Shown here one piece after another: positions 59,588-64,000 of a stretch of 64,000 bases of DNA. Source of the DNA: Muribaculum sp. (GTDB lineage: Bacteria; Bacteroidota; Bacteroidia; Bacteroidales; Muribaculaceae); assembly GCA_023667055.1 (NCBI GenBank), contig JAMPAV010000001.1:186616-250615 (forward strand), written 5' to 3'. Position numbers and translations under genes: made by a program. Each line of letters begins with the position of its first letter. Positions within the stretch are counted from its first letter, which is position 1. Below the pieces are notes generated by a model, which saw nothing but the letters and a program-made list of their open reading frames with translations, did no database searches and had not been told where the DNA came from.

Positions 59588-60577
59588 ATGGAGCGGAAGA
59601 ATTCAAAATTCAAAATTCAAAATTCAAAATTGGTCACGGTGATTGTGCCGGTGTGGAATGCGGCGGAGTTTCTGCGTGAGGCGTTGGAATCGCTCCGCGT
59701 GCAGACGCATGCCCATTTCGAGGCTGTCCTTGTCAATGACGGATCCACCGACAACTCTCCGGATATATGCCGTGAGTTTTGCGATGCTGATGCCCGCTTT
59801 CGTCTGATAGATCAGCCAAATGCCGGTGTCTCAGCCGCCCGCAATGCCGGCATCGACTCTGCAAGAGGGGAGTGGATTGCATTCATGGATGCCGACGACC
59901 TGATGATGCCGGATGCCATCGAGGTGCTGCTTAAGTCAGCGAAAGAAAGTGATGCCGGAATAGTAGTCGGCGGCTATAAGCGGGGAAAAAGTGTCAGGTT
60001 GTCAGGTTGTCAGGTTGTCAAAATGCAAAAATGTCATGATGATAAGGTCTTAAAAGTGATGAATAGCGATGAGGCCATCCGGATTGGCCTCTATCAGAAG
60101 CGAATCCTCAATAATCCATGGGGAGTCCTTTTCCACAGGACTGTGTTCGGTGGAAATGAACCATTACGTTTCCGCAGATGCCGCTATGAGGATCTCGACC
60201 TTTTTTATCGGGCATTTGAGAAAGTGGATAGGGTGTGTGTGCTTGACAAGTACATTTATTTCTATCGTGATGTCCCCGGCAGTTTCATCAACACTTGGTC
60301 TGACTCACGGCTGGATGTGCTTGATGTCACCGACAGGATGGTGGAGCATTTCAGACACGGGGATCCCGATCTTTTGCGGGCAGCCCGTGACCGCCGATTC
60401 AGCGCCCATTTCAACATGCTTCTGACCATGCGCAGGTTTGGCATCGACAATCCGGTCCAAAAACGCAGATGTATAAATGTCATCAAGGAGCAGCGCCACG
60501 CGGAACTCGCAGATCCGAATGTGCGTCTGAAAAACAAGCTTGGAGCTCTATTATCATATATCTTGTGTATAAAATGA
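59588..60577 (+). CDS. Family 2 glycosyltransferase
   Basis: A 329-residue GT-A fold transferase: 'VTVIVPVWNAAEFLREALESL', 'AVLVNDGSTDNSPDICREF', 'NAGVSAARNAGIDSARGEWIAFMDADDL' (DxD-like metal site), then 'YEDLDLFYRAFEKVDRVCVLDKYIYFYRDVPGSF'. It likely adds a sugar to a surface glycan. Two repeat tracts lie within the frame: four ATTCAAA units right after the ATG (encoding NSKFKIQNSKL) and three TGTCAGGT units near the middle. Both would shift the frame on slippage. The first 14 codons may be dispensable, since a TTG at 59630 directly precedes the fold. Its stop overlaps the next ATG. Confidence 0.85.
   Translation: MERKNSKFKIQNSKLVTVIVPVWNAAEFLREALESLRVQTHAHFEAVLVNDGSTDNSPDICREFCDADARFRLIDQPNAGVSAARNAGIDSARGEWIAFMDADDLMMPDAIEVLLKSAKESDAGIVVGGYKRGKSVRLSGCQVVKMQKCHDDKVLKVMNSDEAIRIGLYQKRILNNPWGVLFHRTVFGGNEPLRFRRCRYEDLDLFYRAFEKVDRVCVLDKYIYFYRDVPGSFINTWSDSRLDVLDVTDRMVEHFRHGDPDLLRAARDRRFSAHFNMLLTMRRFGIDNPVQKRRCINVIKEQRHAELADPNVRLKNKLGALLSYILCIK
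59601..59628. repeat. Tandem 7-bp repeat ATTCAAA x4 inside the glycosyltransferase frame
   Basis: Four perfect units starting 13 bases after the A of the ATG at 59588. Confidence 0.93.
59992..60020. repeat. Tandem 8-bp repeat TGTCAGGT x3 plus partial
   Basis: Three perfect units and TGTCA follow within the glycosyltransferase gene, at a linker between two fold blocks (KRGKSVRLSGCQVVKMQKC). Confidence 0.92.
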
Positions 60578-61164
60578 GAGTAATCACCTTTGACAATAAA
60601 AAGTTTGAAATGCATTCTGAGCTGTTGGCTGACGCTGTGGCTGCCGACGGGCTATGCTTCGATGCCATAGTGGGGGTGAAGAGAGGTGGGTCGGTGGTTT
60701 GCGATGCCTTTTGCAGACATTTCCCCTCGTCAAGGTATGGATTGAGGACTGATGTCCGGAAGCAACGAAGCTCCACCAAACGAAAAGGGGGCAGAGTCAG
60801 CGCCATTCTCAAGAGATTGCCTTATTGGATGCTGGATCTCATGCGGATAGTGGAGTCGGAAGTACTTTCATTCAGACATCGCTTTTCAAATTATCATCCG
60901 TCGCCAGTGGAGATACCGGAGGTACTGAAGCGGTTGCTGAAGACTCTGAAGAATCCCGGAATCCTTGTCATTGACGATGCCATCGACAGCGGCGACACAC
61001 TATATGCCGTGGTTCAGACGTTAAAGAAAGTGAATCCATCTGTAGAGGTGAAAGTGGCGGTGATCACCGTCACTACAAAATCCCCCCGGATGGTTCCCGA
61101 CTATTATATTTACAACAACCGAACTTTGATTAGATTCCCATGGTCGAACGACTTCAAGAAATGA
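60574..61164 (+). CDS. Phosphoribosyltransferase-fold protein
   Basis: A 196-residue protein starting MRVITFDNKKFEMHSELLADAV. A type I PRTase fold is indicated by 'FDAIVGVKRGGSVVCDAF' and the PRPP loop 'GILVIDDAIDSGDTLYAVVQTL', followed by 'VKVAVITVTTK'. The hood is basic (RKQRSSTKRKGGRVSAILKRL). I do not recognise the substrate. ATGA overlaps with the glycosyltransferase before it and the HAD gene after it suggest one pathway, for instance delivery of a phosphoribosyl-derived group to a lipid or glycan; this is inference. Confidence 0.78.
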   Translation: MRVITFDNKKFEMHSELLADAVAADGLCFDAIVGVKRGGSVVCDAFCRHFPSSRYGLRTDVRKQRSSTKRKGGRVSAILKRLPYWMLDLMRIVESEVLSFRHRFSNYHPSPVEIPEVLKRLLKTLKNPGILVIDDAIDSGDTLYAVVQTLKKVNPSVEVKVAVITVTTKSPRMVPDYYIYNNRTLIRFPWSNDFKK

Positions 61165-61790
61165 CTAATACAGGGGCAGCATTTGTGGATTTGGATGGGA
61201 CGTTGCTGAAAGGCAATTCCATGAAGATTTTCATGGGACGACTGCCCGGAGTGTTGCTGAGGCGAAGTGCCTTTGGAGCTGCAGTGGCATCCATATTGTG
61301 GATGGGTCTTCGCGCATTGCGTATTGTCAGTCATAAAAACATGAAGTGGCATCTCAGCCGCATTGCCCTCCGTCACCTGCTCGAAGAAGACTGGGAAGCG
61401 ATGGCGGAGAGGATGCTCGAAAATGTAAATCCGATTGTCAGGGACTATATGGATGCACCGGCACGCGTGAAATGCCGGAAATATATAGCCACCGCAGCCA
61501 TGGAGGAATATGTCATCCCTCTAAGCCGTATGCTTGGATATGATGGTGTGGTGGCCACTCAATTCGCCGATGATAGGTCAGATTATGTGGAGATGCGCGG
61601 CTCAGAGAAGAGAGACGGCATAGAGGCGTTAATGGAAAAGGAAAGACTCCGTCTGGAATCTTTCCTCACTGATCATTACGATGATTTGCCTACGGCCTCG
61701 GTATTCCCGTTCCTGACAATCCTGGTCAATCCCTCACGCAAGATGCAGACCCTTTTCCGCAACGTAGGCGTCACCCGCTATCTACGCTAA
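61161..61790 (+). CDS. HAD-superfamily phosphatase
   Basis: A 209-residue hydrolase beginning MTNTGAAFVDLDGTLLKGNSMKIF with the DxDGT nucleophile motif. The remaining motifs are less classical: 'YIATAAMEEYVIPLSRMLGYDGVVATQFAD' is close to motif II and the cap region of the phosphoserine-phosphatase (HAD-IB) group, and 'GSEKRDGIEAL', 'SVFPFLTILVNPSRKMQTLFR' complete it. I chose the ATG at 61161, overlapping the previous stop as ATGA. Third gene of the GT-PRTase-HAD operon, with a plausible role in dephosphorylating the product of the PRTase. Confidence 0.78.
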   Translation: MTNTGAAFVDLDGTLLKGNSMKIFMGRLPGVLLRRSAFGAAVASILWMGLRALRIVSHKNMKWHLSRIALRHLLEEDWEAMAERMLENVNPIVRDYMDAPARVKCRKYIATAAMEEYVIPLSRMLGYDGVVATQFADDRSDYVEMRGSEKRDGIEALMEKERLRLESFLTDHYDDLPTASVFPFLTILVNPSRKMQTLFRNVGVTRYLR

Positions 61791-61832
61791 TCATTTGTCT
61801 CAATTTTAAAACAATGTATGTATTTCTGACAT

Positions 61833-63182
61833 TTATTTTTCTTGAATGTTATTTATCACGCTTGCCATCAAGATTGTACCGGTGTTTTTATTTATGAAGA
61901 AACAGAGGAAGGGCTTGTCAAAGATTATGGTTTCCGTTTTATTCACAGCTGTCCCTGTTGAGGTATCAAATATTTCCACCTCCGTCGCAGTTGCCAATTC
62001 AGCCCCTTTCTCGTCAATGAGGGTTTCAGTCTTTTGCATCACTTTAATTGGTTTTTCATCAGAAAGAGTCAGGATGCCCATTTTGTCAAGATTTATTGAT
62101 TTCGGTAAACCTAATTTGTTAAGCAATGGTGTTATGTCTGCTGAAGTCGAGATGTTAAATTTAGGTAAAGTAAGGGCTATATTTTTGACTTGTTTATTAG
62201 TTATTGCATAGGAAATGTCATCATAAGACAATGTTTTCGCTAAGTCCATGGCGGTTATCTCTTCTTTTGGCAATAAAATTTCCATCTCTGTAATGCCACT
62301 TCTGAATGGTATTGAAAGAAATTGATATTTGTCGGATTCGAAATAACCGAACTCTGACGTTTTTGTCATCATATCCACATGCTGGATTCCATAATCCTTG
62401 CTATGGAATTTCTTGTTTACTGTTGATTTTTGATTAAACGGGGAGTTCCAAGATCCATAAAAATATAATGTGTTTAGAAGCAATACAACAGAACTGCTAT
62501 CCAGTGAATTTAGAAAATTAAGAATCTTCCCATGGGTGTTTAAAGAACACCAATCATTGATGATATCTATACTTGATGGATTATCAAAATCTAAAGGAAG
62601 AACGGACGAATACAATTTGCTGCTTAATATTGTTTCCCATTCTTTAAATGGTGTCAATTCGTTTTTATAATAAGCGGAATTTGCAAGTTCTAAAATGATT
62701 CCATTGTTAGATGATGAAAGATATCTCATCAGTTGATTTACTACTGATGACAGGGTATATAGGTCATCACACCCCAATATCTCTAATATGGTATTTTCTG
62801 TGGAATCGTCACAAGAATTTGCTGTCATTGATAATGCTATGGCCACACTTAGTGGGGAGATTGCAATATTCCCGCTTTGATTAATTTTTTTATTGTCACT
62901 GTTGAATAAAGCTTCCGACGCAACTGCTATATTGAAAAAGGAAAGACTGAATTTATTTATTCCTTCGTTTGCGCTTGCTTCACTTCCTGCCAAATTAAAC
63001 TTTTCCAAGACCGGAATCTCGATTGCTGACATTTTGTCAAATGTCTCTTCAGAATCAGATTTCTCTTTAGAATCTATTTCAGTTATAGTTTTTTGAAAAT
63101 CGGAATCTGATCCATTGGAACATGCTCCTAAGGAAATCAAAAATACGGCAAATAGGTTTAAGATAATTTTGTGTGTACTCAT
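61833..63182 (-). CDS. Serpin-family lipoprotein
   Basis: A 449-residue serpin with lipoprotein signal (LFAVFLISLGAC, Cys21) and an acidic Ser-rich linker. Serpin fold landmarks: 'NIAISPLSVAIALSMTANSC', 'LLNTLYFYGSWNSPFNQKST', 'HVDMMTKTSEFGYFESDKYQFLSIPF', 'MEILLPKE', 'ALTLPKFNISTSADITPLLNKLGL'. The reactive loop is at about 390-420: hinge 'DEKGAELATATEVE' then 'IFDTSTGTAVNKTE', closing with 'FDKPFLCFFINKNTGTILMASV'. Hinge P14 is Ala and P12 is Leu instead of the usual Thr and Ala, so inhibition is plausible but not sure. Presumed P1 is near Thr in DTSTG. AT-rich, possibly acquired; convergent to the HAD gene. Confidence 0.87.
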   Translation of the reverse strand: MSTHKIILNLFAVFLISLGACSNGSDSDFQKTITEIDSKEKSDSEETFDKMSAIEIPVLEKFNLAGSEASANEGINKFSLSFFNIAVASEALFNSDNKKINQSGNIAISPLSVAIALSMTANSCDDSTENTILEILGCDDLYTLSSVVNQLMRYLSSSNNGIILELANSAYYKNELTPFKEWETILSSKLYSSVLPLDFDNPSSIDIINDWCSLNTHGKILNFLNSLDSSSVVLLLNTLYFYGSWNSPFNQKSTVNKKFHSKDYGIQHVDMMTKTSEFGYFESDKYQFLSIPFRSGITEMEILLPKEEITAMDLAKTLSYDDISYAITNKQVKNIALTLPKFNISTSADITPLLNKLGLPKSINLDKMGILTLSDEKPIKVMQKTETLIDEKGAELATATEVEIFDTSTGTAVNKTETIIFDKPFLCFFINKNTGTILMASVINNIQEK

Positions 63183-63550
63183 AATATTCCCACGAATTAT
63201 ATATATCAGTTTAGTTAATGCTAATCTTTGGAGAATAATGCATATTTAAAATTTTGTTTAAAACTGAAATCGTTAGATGTCGATTTCATTGAATTGTCAT
63301 CATATATAAAGCCGTTATTAGGGTTTAATATATTAATAAGGAAATAACCGTTGCATAATTTTGGTTGTTAAAAATGTTTACTCAAGGAGTCTCTCAATTA
63401 TTAAAAATTAGGATTACATATTTCAAATATTGTGAAATTCCGGTAGTAATATCGCAAAATTAGTAAAAATATGTAGATGATGCAAATTAATTGTCAAAAA
63501 GCTATCAAAAAATATCAAAAATCAATCACTGAATATAAGTTATTAGATTA

Positions 63551-63607
63551 TTACAATATATATAATATGGTCTGTATCAGATACAGACCATATTATATAT
63601 ATTGTAA
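63551..63607. repeat. 57-bp perfect palindrome
   Basis: Arms of 27 bases (TTACAATATATATAATATGG and then TCTGTAT) with a CAG loop and no mismatch. Lies in the 0.7-kb gap between the serpin gene and the right edge; the remaining gap (63183-63550 and 63608-63894) is AT-rich, without a gene I can support, and has one GC-richer patch around 63655-63860 with loose CTCTGCG/CTTTGCG words. Confidence 0.93.
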
Positions 63608-63894
63608 AGGTATTCAAGTTTTGGATTTAGCATTCTCTTAAATATCAATAAAATATCATCGCGCAGAGTTGCAGAGAGGCTGAAAATTGGATGTTTTTCC
63701 GTACGCACGCTCATGATACTCGCTGGAGTTGGACAAGAACGTAAAGCAAAGCCACCGCAGTCAGACTTGGCGTCCTTTGCAACTCGCTTGCGAGTCTCTG
63801 CTTTATTCAATATTCAAAATATTGATTGTCAACACCTCTGCGCCCTTGCGCGATTTTACCGGTTTGTAAGAAACCAATGTATCTTGCTGATAAA

Positions 63895-63999
63895 TTACCA
63901 AATCCGAAACCTAAGTAATGGTATATTAACGAAGGTGGGTGTCTTCCATGTCTTGGTGGCGGTGCAGGTGGCCTTCACCTTCTGATTTCCGAGGGTGAA
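63895..63999 (-). CDS. C-terminal end of an unidentified gene (partial)
   Basis: An open frame entering from the right edge on the minus strand codes for 34 residues, 'FTLGNQKVKATCTATKTWKT' and on, and stops at 63895-63897. The composition is protein-like, but nothing recognisable remains. Too short to assign. Confidence 0.3.
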   Translation of the reverse strand, partial: FTLGNQKVKATCTATKTWKTPTFVNIPLLRFRIW

Positions 64000-64000
64000 C

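Noticed and set aside
63713..63985. Plus-strand frame of 90 codons near the right edge
   Set aside because: Low-complexity DNA with CTCTGCG-like words, no domain; the minus frame at 63895-63999 explains the end as well.
1..64000. tRNA, rRNA, tmRNA or riboswitch
   Set aside because: Intergenic regions were read for T-loop, cloverleaf and known riboswitch cores; none could be supported.

Overview
The window is a piece of a Bacteroidota (order Bacteroidales) chromosome, most likely from a gut lineage such as Muribaculaceae; the family is inferred. Reasons: promoters of the TTTG-N19/20-TAnnTTTG type (before sdhC, korA, the fimbrillin gene and the TPR/OmpA gene), a serine-type sulfatase with its anaerobic maturase, a fimbrillin-like lipoprotein, a type b fumarate reductase, KorAB, and secreted proteins with type IX secretion (T9SS) C-terminal signals. 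No rRNA or tRNA gene was recognised.

Layout. 1-7.4 kb (all minus): anaerobic sulfatase maturase (partial) and sulfatase; an Eco47II-like restriction-modification pair; a five-gene operon of ECF sigma factor, membrane anti-sigma, a small secreted protein and two paralogous outer-membrane barrels. 7.5-12.1 kb: a Bcr/CflA-like efflux pump, a radical SAM protein, an LD-carboxypeptidase and a DUF4143 ATPase with three 32-bp-spaced repeats upstream. 12.2-19.9 kb: a lipoprotein, then a housekeeping block ybeY, mnmG, apt, uvrC, acpP, fabF, with a sequence matching the ParB-binding parS consensus between mnmG and apt. 20.0-26.6 kb: an AT-rich island with a membrane-tethered TPR regulator, a DUF3244 protein and three secreted proteins, two of which look like metzincin peptidases that have lost the zinc site. 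26.6-32 kb: a 197-bp element with 21-bp terminal inverted repeats, an AAA ATPase, hipBA, an LEA-like repeat protein and a second DUF4143 ATPase bracketed by two copies of one palindrome.

32-51 kb is core metabolism: sdhCAB; the nadB / S41 protease / mfd operon; a TPR/OmpA lipoprotein; an ATP-grasp / LegB-like dehydratase / N-acyltransferase operon; korAB. 51-58.5 kb: a fimbrillin, lipoproteins, a C10 (streptopain-type) peptidase, a frameshifted DUF3244 gene, a second TPR regulator paralogous to the 20-kb one, and a T9SS-exported DNase. 58.6-64 kb: deoC, a three-gene overlapping operon (glycosyltransferase, phosphoribosyltransferase, HAD phosphatase), a serpin lipoprotein, and about 0.7 kb of AT-rich DNA with a 57-bp perfect palindrome.

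Three themes deserve attention. First, the two TPR-regulator clusters (20-26.6 kb and 52-57 kb) share one plan: a membrane-anchored TPR/HTH-like protein, a small DUF3244 secreted protein, then secreted peptidase-like proteins; with the serpin at 62 kb this suggests a secreted peptidase/inhibitor repertoire. Second, tandem 7-bp repeats (ATTCAAA, ATTCATA, GAATTGA, AACTCTT, GGTTTAA) sit at gene borders, often directly before a start codon, and one glycosyltransferase holds both a 7-bp and an 8-bp tract inside its reading frame. Third, each solitary AAA ATPase gene has its own distinctive short repeat or palindrome at its border. Functional claims rest on motifs read by eye; no database search was run.
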